From CALCCV01 sp964388665 (GTDB lineage Bacteria; Bdellovibrionota; Bdellovibrionia; Bdellovibrionales; Bdellovibrionaceae), in the NCBI GenBank assembly GCA_964388665.1, contig CAYMBJ010000004.1, forward strand, positions 1 to 64,000: 64,000 nucleotides of DNA, read 5' to 3'. The notes under the pieces were generated by a model, which saw nothing but the letters and a program-made list of their open reading frames with translations, was not told where the DNA came from and searched no databases. Position 1 is the first letter of the stretch; each line of letters starts with the position of its first letter. Both the position numbers and the translations under genes were made by a program. Shown here one piece after another: positions 15,301-24,500 of the stretch.

Positions 15301-18243
15301 GTAGATGGCGTGGGAACTGTGACAGCGGCCATCACCCCCATAAATGGAACCCTGGGCGGAGCTGGTGCAGCCGGCGCCTTTTACTCGGATTCAAGCTGCT
15401 TAACCACCGTGACCAATTTTACGATTGCCACTGGGCAAAACTCATATCGATTTTATTTTAAAGGTCAATACCCGGCGACCAACCTGCAACTGTCCGCAAC
15501 CGACGTGGCGTCAGTTCTCGATCCTGGAACTCTTTCCTTTAATGTCACGGCAGCACCCGGATGGATTGGCACCGAAGGAACCAACTTAGCAAGCAACGGC
15601 TCATTGATTTGGTTCACCCCTGGAGTGGTGCCGGTATCGGCGCGGTCCAATGGTGCATCGTCAGTGTATAGCATGCACTTTGATGCAACAAAAAGGTATC
15701 TCTATGTCGCTGACTCAAACTCTCATCGGGTCTTGAAATATGACTATCAGGCGCAATCTTATATTGGCTGGATTGGTGGCTACACATCTTCAGGTGCCAT
15801 CGGTGTTTCAGGCAGCAATCTGACCACCCCGAGCCCTGCGCTGTGTGTGGCAACTACCAATAATCAACCCCTGCCTGGATGGTGTGTCGGCGGAGCCTCT
15901 TACGCCAGCGGCACAAGCACCAACGGCGTGATGTACACACCAGGAGCCATCACTGATGATGGAACCTATATTTACGTGGCGCAGATCAGTGCCCATTCTG
16001 TGACTCGCTATCGCGCCGACACCGGAGCCTATGCCGGCTACATCGGCACAGTGAACTCTCCGCCCACGGGCAGTGGACCGGGCGGGCCGCCCAGCTGTAC
16101 ATCAACGGCTTCTTCACAAGCCACTCCAGGCTGGTGCACAGGAGGATCCAATACCTACAACAATTTTGTAGGAGACGGCGGATTTCGAAATCCACGCACG
16201 TTGGTGTATCAGGGCGGATACCTCTATGTGGGCGTAGAAGGCGCTATCTACCGCTACGACGCCTCCAGCGGTGCTTTTACTGGCTGGATTGGCATGGTAG
16301 GAGCTGTATCTCCCACTGGCGGAGCCGCCGGTTGCAACACCACGGGCAACGGCACACGCACTCCAGGCTGGTGCATCGGCGGAACCTATCAGACTGTCAA
16401 TCCAAAAACCTTTGGCGGCGGCGGCGGCGTCAATATTCCGCGAGGCATGATCGTCATTGGCAATATTCTGTACGTGGCCCATACAGATTCGAGCGGAACA
16501 ATCACCACCTATGATCTCACCTCTGGTGCATTCCTGGGTCTGCTGCCAAACCTCTCTTACAATTGGCCTGGCCCCTTCAACCTGGCTTATGACGGTACAA
16601 ATCTTTATGCGGCCGATGTGTCCCGCATCACTAAGTTTGACCCTGCCACGGGCTTGGTGTTGGGCTGGATGGGCAAAGTCTCAAACAATGCTTCGATGTC
16701 AGGAAATCCTGGCTGCTCGACTTTGAATCCCAACGATGACACTCCCGGATGGTGCCTTGGCGGAACCTCCAAAACGGGCCTTTCAGAAAGCTCCTTCAGT
16801 CAAGCTTACGCCGTTGTCTATGACGGAGCAGGCAGTCTTTTGGTTGGTCAGGGTAGCTCTCATCCGGCGATAAAAAAATTCAATGCCACCACTGGCGAAT
16901 ATGAAGGAACGCTTTCATTTAAGGGAATCAGCCCGACCTCTTGGTCAAATGATGGCAATGCCTTTGCGCAGTACTATGGTTTCGATGACAACTCGATGTG
17001 GGCTCCCTCTTCGAGCGTCAACGACGGAAGTTTTATCTACTTGACTGAGGCCAGCTCTGCCCGAATTAAAAAAATCAATCAATTGACCGGCAAGCTGATT
17101 GGCTGGATTGGCGGCATCACCAGTCGACCCACTGGCGGCAGCGCCAGTTGCTTGGCGGCCACCGCTTTTGGGCCTTCGCCAGATTGGTGCACAGGATCCA
17201 TTTTTAATCCGACCTACCTGTGGAACTCGATGATTGGACAAACCGTCGATGGAATTTTCGAACGCCCAATGGGAATCACCTCTGATGGAACTTACCTTTA
17301 TATTGTCGACGTCAATCAACATCGCATTCAGCGCTTTAATAAGACATCAGGTCTTTCGGGCGGCTGGATTGGCGGCATCGGCACGACGCCCACAGGCGGT
17401 GCGGCCGGCTGTGCAGGAGCCCCGGTGAGCACCTTCACTCCAGGCTGGTGCACTGGAGGCTTGGCGGCATCAGGAAGCGGAAATGGCTTTTTGAGCTCGC
17501 CCAGCGCCCTCACCTACGCCAATGGAAACCTGTATGTGATTGATAGCGCCAACAGTCGCGTAGCCTCTTACAATGCGACAACCGGCGGCTTCAATGGCTG
17601 GATTGGCGCCATTGGTACAAATCCAAGTTCTGGTTGCACTTATGGATCCAACGGCGCCTACAACGTCTCTCAAAGTGGTTGGTGCATTGGCGGCACAGCT
17701 GTCAGGTCGAGTGTTGGCGGCGACCGTGGCGGTGGCTTTAGCTTTTGGACCTCTCATCGAGGGGGAATCTACAGTGACGGTTCGTTTTTGTACATAAGCA
17801 ATTTCGACAATGGCCGCATCGACAAATACTCCTATGCTGGAGTTTGGCAGGGAGCCGCGCGAACATTGTGGAGCAGCTATGTCAACACCTGGACCACCAA
17901 TGGTGCAACGCTCACTGCATGGAGCGGCAATGGTTATACCGGAATTTGGGGCGATGGCACCCACCTCTACGGCGCCATTACGAACGCAGTTGTTAAAATG
18001 AATCTTACCACAGGAACTGTGGTTGGCTGGCGAGGCGCCATCAACCCAGGAAACTCGCCAACTGGTGGCGGACCTGGTTGTGCCGGAGCCACCATTGTAA
18101 CACCGGACTGGTGCCAAGGAGGAAACATAACATCAGGATATAGAATGGGGCAATTTTCTGGAGCCTACTCTGTTTCAGGGGATGCCAATTACATTTATGT
18201 CGGCGATGAAAACTCGCACCGTTTAACACGATTACCTAAGTAG
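12388..18243 (+). CDS. giant lipoprotein with Ig-like repeats and a disulfide-marked beta-propeller
   Basis: 1951 residues, ATG at 12388 with AAGGA upstream. An unusually long basic N-region (about 45 residues) precedes the hydrophobic core and lipobox ALSGC (Cys62). Residues about 80-175 are a fibronectin type III domain (KIKVSWTASTDPNVAAYNVY). Residues about 265-1055 are a chain of bacterial Ig-like domains, several with a Cys pair in the pattern GxCS...YSDSSC. From about residue 1058 to the end is an NHL/SMP-30-like propeller with strands such as GTYIYVAQ, GNLYVIDSANSRV and NYIYVGDENSHRL. Eight blades carry an insert GWIG...PTGG..GC...TPGWC.GG, which probably forms a disulfide loop. First gene of a three-gene run; the next starts five bases after its stop. 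Likely a cell-surface adhesin or ligand-binding protein. Confidence 0.8.
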   Translation: MLGFLKYVRWTKSRFLNSKHLGEKSPGPKIHCRKIHGRGEFDQQWLSRALIVATAVIALSGCLPQEVAQPVNSSNGPSATQYAGFAGVTATETVGAKKIKVSWTASTDPNVAAYNVYDTTLKFKPTLIKTVAAPASDVTITGLTAQNLYYFRVRAADNNGKEDANSKDLAAIPFGGATSNQVINGSSAYINFGEAGNLDKVNVYCKVGGSEEYQLKATVTDTAQTSAKVQDLIPGTKYTCKANAVVGGFMDNNVITTSFTPMGQAARLEFTTQPSSSLAGTPFGAQPVVKVVDKDGNVITAGVDATVAITLSLASSSPSQGSIRGAATISAIGGVATFSGINIEEAGTKILNAVKSDTSTQVNGSPLLTVDSERFTISPGAVSASKSTIAISPEVPPAPALTANGSSAYSVTITLQDDYGNPITGVKPTFASSIAGDIISQPTQNSNSLGVATGSISSTIADTLPPYRTLRISSPSGLTSVTKPAPFAAGVATKLAFSQQPVNSPSGNNNMATVRVAIQDAQGNTVMTGTTASSTVTLSIASNVNGAVLSGTSTVTAVDGVATFSDLGIDKTASGYKLAAAATSLTTTYSNTFNITAGTPRKIIITGPANTLSGACSTAITVQLQDNGGNPTNTTQNTPVILSGLSSANLYTSSACAGTAISSTLTFTAGTNTKTLYMKDIKSEAVNLTATDTSGVLTTGSFVLNVSPNKIKITAEAPPPMASGNPLSVVAGRCSAPIVVTPLGENGAAGPLFAITPVIISGISGSSAQIYSDSSCTQLLTATNVLLPITLGAGYSINLYLKDNKSENLNLSVTDPAAQMTTVSALQPVTITPSMIEFSGPSSVVAGKCSSAFTVSLKDAAGNVVRPSANTSLTVTGLTTSASAMFYTSPTCGGAGSQTTVVIPQDGAAAVVYLKDNLAETLSIAIQDPAALMTTSASLTVGVSPSAMTIVGPTPNTTTSSQCTGPFDVKSVDGVGTVTAAITPINGTLGGAGAAGAFYSDSSCLTTVTNFTIATGQNSYRFYFKGQYPATNLQLSATDVASVLDPGTLSFNVTAAPGWIGTEGTNLASNGSLIWFTPGVVPVSARSNGASSVYSMHFDATKRYLYVADSNSHRVLKYDYQAQSYIGWIGGYTSSGAIGVSGSNLTTPSPALCVATTNNQPLPGWCVGGASYASGTSTNGVMYTPGAITDDGTYIYVAQISAHSVTRYRADTGAYAGYIGTVNSPPTGSGPGGPPSCTSTASSQATPGWCTGGSNTYNNFVGDGGFRNPRTLVYQGGYLYVGVEGAIYRYDASSGAFTGWIGMVGAVSPTGGAAGCNTTGNGTRTPGWCIGGTYQTVNPKTFGGGGGVNIPRGMIVIGNILYVAHTDSSGTITTYDLTSGAFLGLLPNLSYNWPGPFNLAYDGTNLYAADVSRITKFDPATGLVLGWMGKVSNNASMSGNPGCSTLNPNDDTPGWCLGGTSKTGLSESSFSQAYAVVYDGAGSLLVGQGSSHPAIKKFNATTGEYEGTLSFKGISPTSWSNDGNAFAQYYGFDDNSMWAPSSSVNDGSFIYLTEASSARIKKINQLTGKLIGWIGGITSRPTGGSASCLAATAFGPSPDWCTGSIFNPTYLWNSMIGQTVDGIFERPMGITSDGTYLYIVDVNQHRIQRFNKTSGLSGGWIGGIGTTPTGGAAGCAGAPVSTFTPGWCTGGLAASGSGNGFLSSPSALTYANGNLYVIDSANSRVASYNATTGGFNGWIGAIGTNPSSGCTYGSNGAYNVSQSGWCIGGTAVRSSVGGDRGGGFSFWTSHRGGIYSDGSFLYISNFDNGRIDKYSYAGVWQGAARTLWSSYVNTWTTNGATLTAWSGNGYTGIWGDGTHLYGAITNAVVKMNLTTGTVVGWRGAINPGNSPTGGGPGCAGATIVTPDWCQGGNITSGYRMGQFSGAYSVSGDANYIYVGDENSHRLTRLPK

Positions 18244-18248
18244 CAGTG

Positions 18249-21200
18249 ATGCCGAGAAAGAATGAAAGTAAAGGAGAACTTGCCATTTTAAATTTTGTAG
18301 CTTGGTTCATTTTAGCACTGGCCCTCTTACAAGCGGGCTGTCACTCGGGCGGGGCGCCCGTGACAAGCACACCTACGCAATCAGTCGTGAGCAGCCCTCT
18401 CGATGGGCCAACCATTTCTCAACCTGCAACGAACCCTTATTATTCGAATGGCAACAGCGTGACCTTGACAGGGCTCTGTGTAGAAAACTCTCGAGTGGCG
18501 CTGATGGGAGCGGCGAGTGAGAGCACCTCATGTGTAAATTCAACTTATTCCTTTGATTTGAAGAGCAGCGTAGATGGAGTCTACACTTACTCAGTAACGC
18601 AAATCGAAAACTCCACCACGGCCTCTCGCCCCTCACCATTTACTTGGATTCGCAAATCCAGCGTCACTCCACCGATCCTTGTCAACCCGACAACAGCAAA
18701 CTACTCTTCGGCGCAAACACTGTTAGTTCTGTCAGGCTACTGTGAGTCAGGATCGACAATTTCTGTCAGCGGCGATGCCACCGGCTCCACCACTTGCACC
18801 AGTTCAGGCTTCACTCTGCCCATCTCTAAGTTTATCGATGGCACCTATAATTTTGAAATCGAACAAAGGGACCCGGCCGGCAATAGCGCCAAAATCCCAC
18901 TGGTGTGGAAAAGGGCCTTTTTGAACATTACGCCGAGTAACCCGCTCCTGGTTGTGGGAACTCAGCAATTGATTAGCATCAGTGGCGGTACTGGCAATTA
19001 CACCGTGACACTTTCAACCAACAATTCGGGTGCAACTTACAACGCCACCACTCGCGTCTACACTGCGGGAACTTTGGCTGGAGTAAACGACGTCTTGACC
19101 GTAACCGATGATCGAGAGGCCAGCGCACAGATCACTATCACCACTGTACCTGGGACGGCAGATCACTTGGTGCGGCCCAATACCGGCAGTGGCGACAATC
19201 AGTCGGGCAAGGTCAGTACCGCCCTGGCACAACCCTTAAAGGTGCAGGTGGTGGATCGCTACGGCAACAAAGTGCCGCAGTTTCCATTGTTTTTTCAGGT
19301 TCTCGTTGGCGATTCAGAAATCACTTCTCCAAGCGCCGTGTTCACCAATTCCGATGGCTTTGCCAGCATCAATCTTATGCTCGGGCGCCAGCATTTGTTT
19401 CACTCGATCAAAATCGCTCCCCTTGGCGCGCCACTTCCAGACCTCGCCGTTTCGGGTGCGGCGACGCTCTTCTATTCTGCTCAGGCAGTCTATACAGGCA
19501 CAGGCCAGGTGGGAGCCGCTTTTAAGGTCGGGCAAAATCCAAGTGCCGCTGTCTCTGGGGACTTCAATGGTGATGGCCTGATGGATGTGGCCGTACTCAA
19601 TACTGGTGATCCTAGCGTTGGGATCTTACTCGGAAAGAGCAGCGGGCTCTTTGCCAGTATGCTTGAAATTCGTCCCGTGTGCTTGGGGCCCAATGGCTTT
19701 GCCACAAAGGACTTAAACGGCGATGGGCGTTTAGACCTTGTGCTCGCCTGCACGGGCTCCGACTTTTTGGCAATTCTATTGGGACGCGGTGACGGAACTT
19801 TTGAAACACCGGTGAACATGCCCACCGGAGGCAACCAGAATTTGCCAGTGAACGTGGTAATTACAGACATCAATGGCGACGGCATTCCAGATTTGGCCAA
19901 TGTTGCCGCTGGCTCCAATATGCTCGGAGTATGGTACGGAACCGGGAGCGGCAGCTTCACAGGGCCAGCCGAATACGCACTCGGCCAAACGCCTGTGGCA
20001 TTGGTCGCTGGAGATTTTGATAAAAACGGCGCCAATGATTTGGTGGTGGTCAATGCCGGAGATAACAATTTTTATTTGCTCCTCAATGATGGCACTGGCC
20101 TACTGACCCCACAGGGTGGCCCCTACGACACTGGCCAAGGTCCCGTGGCGATCCTTTCGGGAGACTGGAATGGCGATACTTATCCTGACATCGCCATTGC
20201 CAACAACTCGGATAGCACAGTCTCAATTTTAGTGAACGACACTTTGCTGGGTTGGAATGATCCAGTGATCATTGCCACCGGCACAAGCCCGACTTCGCTC
20301 TCTGCGACCGACATCAACAAGGACGGATTTCAAGACATCATCGTCTCTAGTGGCGGCGATAGCAGTCTGACATTGCTATTTGGCTTGGGTAACGGCAGCT
20401 TCGTGCCACAGGCTCCCGTGCCCACCACACCCAACCCTGTTTTTGTGATCAGCGCCGATGTGAATAGCGACAGCTACTCTGATCTCATAGTCATTGGTGG
20501 TAGCAATCAAGAGCTGCAAATGATTCCAGGTCAGCCGGGCGGCGTGCTTGGCTTTTTCGCGGCCTTGGGTGCGGAACCCAGTGTTGCCGCTAGCGGTGAT
20601 TTTAACGAAGACGGCAAAATGGATCTGCTCGTCGGAAGCACCATCCAAGGCAAAGTCACATTGTTTCTTGGAAAAGGCAATGGCCTCTTCAACACCTCCA
20701 CTGAGATCACGACGGGCATCACCACCAGCGATATTGTTGTGACCGACATTGATAGGGATGGACATCTGGATATGATTGTCAGCGTGAGCAATCTTAACTC
20801 CATCAAAGTTTACCGTGGCAAAGGCAATGGCAGTTTTGAGCTCTCTTTGGACGTGAACACCGGAATTGCCCCTAAACAGATTAAAGTGTTTGATAGCAAT
20901 CGTGATGGCAAAGAGGATCTTGCTGTCGTCAACGAAAACAGCAATTCTGTGAGTGTGCTGTTAGGAATTGGCGATGGCACCTTTCAAGCAAAGACCGATT
21001 TTCCAGTGGGTTCTGCCCCAAGATTCCTGGCGGTAGCAGATATGAATCTGGATGGCTATATTGATTTGGCAGTCGTGAATCAAAGTTCATCGAGCCTGAG
21101 TGTACTGATTGCCAATGGCGATGGCACCTTTCAGAGTCACGCAGAGTATGCAGTCGGCAACAACCCAACAGCCATGCTCGCCATCGACGTCAATCAAAAT

Positions 21201-21560
21201 GGCGTGCCCGACATTGTCACCGCCAATGACTCCGACAGCAGCATCAGCGTGCTTCTGGGTCAAAGTGATGGCTCTGTTGCGCCAAAGTTGGACTACTTTG
21301 CGTACAGCAATCCGACTGGCATCATCAGCGGTGATTTCAATGGCGATGCGAAGGTCGATCTTCTGACCACCAACGGCAACAATCTATCGATGACTCTGCT
21401 GACGGGTCTTGGCAATGGTCAATACAACATTGCCACGCAAATTCCCACTTTCAGTGGTTCCACAAATGTAATCGCAGCCGATGTCAACGGCGACGGTGCA
21501 CCTGACATCATTCAACTCGATGGCATCAACCAAGGCCTGCAAGTCTGGGTGGGCCACTGA
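18249..21560 (+). CDS. giant lipoprotein with Ig-like domains and FG-GAP/VCBS propeller
   Basis: About 1103 residues. Lipobox LLQAGC at Cys31. A GTG directly before the chosen ATG, and no obvious ribosome binding site, leave the exact start open. Two short Ig-like domains, each with a Cys pair, span about residues 45-210 (LTGLCVEN.., LSGYCESG..). An invasin-like Ig domain lies about residues 310-410. Then come about fourteen repeats of the FG-GAP/VCBS type, each with a calcium-binding loop (GDFNGDGLMDVAV, TDINGDGIPDLAN, ADMNLDGYIDLAV and others). This fold makes an integrin-alpha-like propeller, so calcium-dependent surface binding is likely. The stop overlaps the next start by one base (TGATG), implying translational coupling. 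Confidence 0.82.
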   Translation: MPRKNESKGELAILNFVAWFILALALLQAGCHSGGAPVTSTPTQSVVSSPLDGPTISQPATNPYYSNGNSVTLTGLCVENSRVALMGAASESTSCVNSTYSFDLKSSVDGVYTYSVTQIENSTTASRPSPFTWIRKSSVTPPILVNPTTANYSSAQTLLVLSGYCESGSTISVSGDATGSTTCTSSGFTLPISKFIDGTYNFEIEQRDPAGNSAKIPLVWKRAFLNITPSNPLLVVGTQQLISISGGTGNYTVTLSTNNSGATYNATTRVYTAGTLAGVNDVLTVTDDREASAQITITTVPGTADHLVRPNTGSGDNQSGKVSTALAQPLKVQVVDRYGNKVPQFPLFFQVLVGDSEITSPSAVFTNSDGFASINLMLGRQHLFHSIKIAPLGAPLPDLAVSGAATLFYSAQAVYTGTGQVGAAFKVGQNPSAAVSGDFNGDGLMDVAVLNTGDPSVGILLGKSSGLFASMLEIRPVCLGPNGFATKDLNGDGRLDLVLACTGSDFLAILLGRGDGTFETPVNMPTGGNQNLPVNVVITDINGDGIPDLANVAAGSNMLGVWYGTGSGSFTGPAEYALGQTPVALVAGDFDKNGANDLVVVNAGDNNFYLLLNDGTGLLTPQGGPYDTGQGPVAILSGDWNGDTYPDIAIANNSDSTVSILVNDTLLGWNDPVIIATGTSPTSLSATDINKDGFQDIIVSSGGDSSLTLLFGLGNGSFVPQAPVPTTPNPVFVISADVNSDSYSDLIVIGGSNQELQMIPGQPGGVLGFFAALGAEPSVAASGDFNEDGKMDLLVGSTIQGKVTLFLGKGNGLFNTSTEITTGITTSDIVVTDIDRDGHLDMIVSVSNLNSIKVYRGKGNGSFELSLDVNTGIAPKQIKVFDSNRDGKEDLAVVNENSNSVSVLLGIGDGTFQAKTDFPVGSAPRFLAVADMNLDGYIDLAVVNQSSSSLSVLIANGDGTFQSHAEYAVGNNPTAMLAIDVNQNGVPDIVTANDSDSSISVLLGQSDGSVAPKLDYFAYSNPTGIISGDFNGDAKVDLLTTNGNNLSMTLLTGLGNGQYNIATQIPTFSGSTNVIAADVNGDGAPDIIQLDGINQGLQVWVGH

Positions 21561-24500
21561 TGAAAAATCTTTTTCTTTGTTTTGCATTGCTATTGAGTTT
21601 GAGCGCCTGCACGGGAGGATCGGTTGATTCGCCAGGCGTGGACTCTTCAGTGGAGGTTTCAGAGATCAATGTGCTGACCTATGACTCAACACAGGCGCAA
21701 GTGAATGTGGTGGGCAAGGTGAACATCTCTGGAGCCCTGAAACTGAGCGAAATGGAATTCTATCTGGACAGCGCCTGTGCAGGTTCCTCACTGGGAAAAA
21801 CACTGTTGCAAAACTTTGAAAAAGACGGCGTCAACCTCACTGTTTCTAGCCAGAGCTCTAGCAAAATCTACACACGAATCAACAGCGTTGCCGGTTGTTT
21901 TTTTGTGACAGCCATCAAACCGGGTGTCGACTCACTACCCGCCCCCGTATTTGGCTCGAGCATCCCGGCGTCGCCCTCTCGGAGCACCACCACACCTGCG
22001 GTAAAAGGCGAGGCCTCGCCTTTTGCGCAAAAAATCGATTTCTATTCTGATAGCAGCTGTTCGACTCAGATTGGCTCTGGCACAAGATCGGCATTTGTTG
22101 AAACTGGAATTCCCGTCACCGTAGAAGACAATGCCAGCAGCCCCATTTATGCTCAAGCCGTTGAGGCTTTTGGCAAAAGGTCGCCTTGCAGTTTGCTCTT
22201 TACGTATGTGCATGCTGACTCTGGCCCTGTACCGCCGACCTTTGTCCTCACCGCGCCACTTTCGCCCAACCCGAGCACACACCCCATTGTTCAGGGTGTC
22301 TCATCAGTACCAGTGGCAAATGTTTATTTGTATGGTGACTCTGCCTGCTCGGTGCAACTGGCGACTGGAACCGCCGAAGAACTGGCTGCGGGTTTAGAAA
22401 TTACAGTCAGTGAAAATGTTGAAACTCCTATTTACGCAAAGAGCGTGGACTCCCTAGGCTTTCCATCCATCTGTAACTACTTTACTACCTATCTCAACGA
22501 CAACATTGCCCCAGGTGTTCCCACCTATACAATTGTATCTCCTTCCTCGCCCACTCGCCTAACCCTATATCCAAAATTCAAGGGCACCTCACCTGCCGAC
22601 ACCCAATGGATAAAACTCTACGACAGCTCTCTTTGCAACCATTTGATTGGCTCTGGCACAAAGGCAGAGTACGAGGGTGCGGGCATTGCAGGGCGTGTGA
22701 CCGCCAATCAGAGCACTTTGATTTATGCCACAAGTCTTGACCTATCGGGAAATGCTTCGGCCTGCACTTTTTTGACGGACTTCACGCATGATGACATTGC
22801 GCCAAATCCGCCCGTTTTTGGTGGCACCACTCCGCTATCGCCAAACAACTTTTCAGTCACACCCTTGGTTTATGGTCAAGCGACTTTGGACACAGTTTCC
22901 ATCTCAATGTATAAAGACAATTCGTGTACAGATTTGGTCGGCACAGGCACAGGATCGCAATTTAACATTCTCGGAGTTCTTGCCACTCTTCCTGATAACG
23001 CCATCACATCCGTTTACGGCACCGCCGTCGATCTCGTGGGCAATGTCTCGGAGTGTTCATTTTTAATGTCTTACGCTCACTCGACACAGCCGGCGCCCTC
23101 TCCTAGCTTCATTAGCTCTGTGCCCGCCTCACCAAGTAACACCTCCTATCGACCCTGGATATTGGGTTCCGTTGCCAGCACCGTTAAGCGCGTGAATCTT
23201 TACAATGATGCTTCGTGCACACTCGATGCGGGCTCGGGCACGCGCACGGCATTTATCAGCACCGGGATTCAAATCACTCTGCCACAAAATGCGATCAGTG
23301 ATGTCTATGCTATTAGTACCGACATTTACGAAAACGTATCCCCCTGTGTTCATTTGGTGCAGTACACCCACACTAACATCATTCCCTATGGTGCAAATTT
23401 TTCGGCATCGGTACCTGTCTCGCCAAACAACTTTTCTACCTTTCCCACTCTGTCAGGCACTGTGCTTGCCAATCCGGCTGCGATCTTGCCACCACTAACA
23501 GTGGTGCTATACGACAGCTTGATTTGCGTTAATCAGCTCTCTTCAGGGAGCCTTGCCTCCTACTCCAGCGGTATCCCAACCGTGGTGCCGTCCAACAATA
23601 CGACGAGCGTGTATGCAAAGGTCTTTGATGCCGCTGGCAATTCCAGCTCATGTGATTTGCAAACCACATACACTCATGACGCCCTCAACCCGGCAAAACC
23701 CCTCTATAGCAACACCACGCCGGCTTCGCCCTCCTACACTCGCAATGTTTTGATTCGGGGTGGATTTGGCGCAAGCACAGACTTTTTGCCGATGACCACG
23801 GTCGAAATCTTTTCAGATGCCAGCTGCACGGCCTCCATCGGCAGTGGACCACCCGAGGTTTACAATGGCAGCGGCCTTGGCATCACTGTGCCACAAAACA
23901 CCACTTCGACTCTTTATGGACGAACTACAAATTTGGTTGGCAATATGTCGGCCTGCTCCCTGCTGACCACGTTCTTTCATAATGATCTTGGCCCAAGTGG
24001 CTTGAACGCCACCCAAAACGGCGATGGTTCTGTTCGGGTTTCATGGCAACCCGATGCCACAGCAAATCCGAGTCCGACCTACCAAGTGAAGCGTTCCGTT
24101 GCGCCCGGTGGTCCTTACACTGTTGTAAATTGGGAAAATATCGGCAACACCTTCATCGACTATTCGGTCAATAACGACACCACCTACTACTATGTTGTAG
24201 CGGGTTCAAACTCTACGGGAACTTCTTATGATTCTGCAGAGGCGAGCATCTCGCTCAGCATTGGTGGCGCGGGTGGCGCCAGCTCTTTGGTGGCCAGCCC
24301 TGGTCCTGCAGAGGCAACGATCTCATGGATTGGCTTTGGCTCCAATATGTATTACAAGGTCTACCGCGCAACCCAAACCGGTGGCCCCTACACCTTGGTG
24401 AAATCTGATCTGCAAAATACACTCTATATCGATCGAAACCTGACCAATGACGTTAGCTACTACTATGTCGTCATCGGCACCAATCCGTCTGGGCAAAGTT

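Noticed and set aside
17470..18117. Minus-strand open frame of 215 codons inside the first giant lipoprotein gene
   Set aside because: Antisense shadow of repetitive, GC-rich propeller sequence.
19490..20068. Minus-strand open frame of 192 codons inside the FG-GAP lipoprotein gene
   Set aside because: Antisense shadow caused by the repeated GDxNGDG codons; product is repetitive without features.
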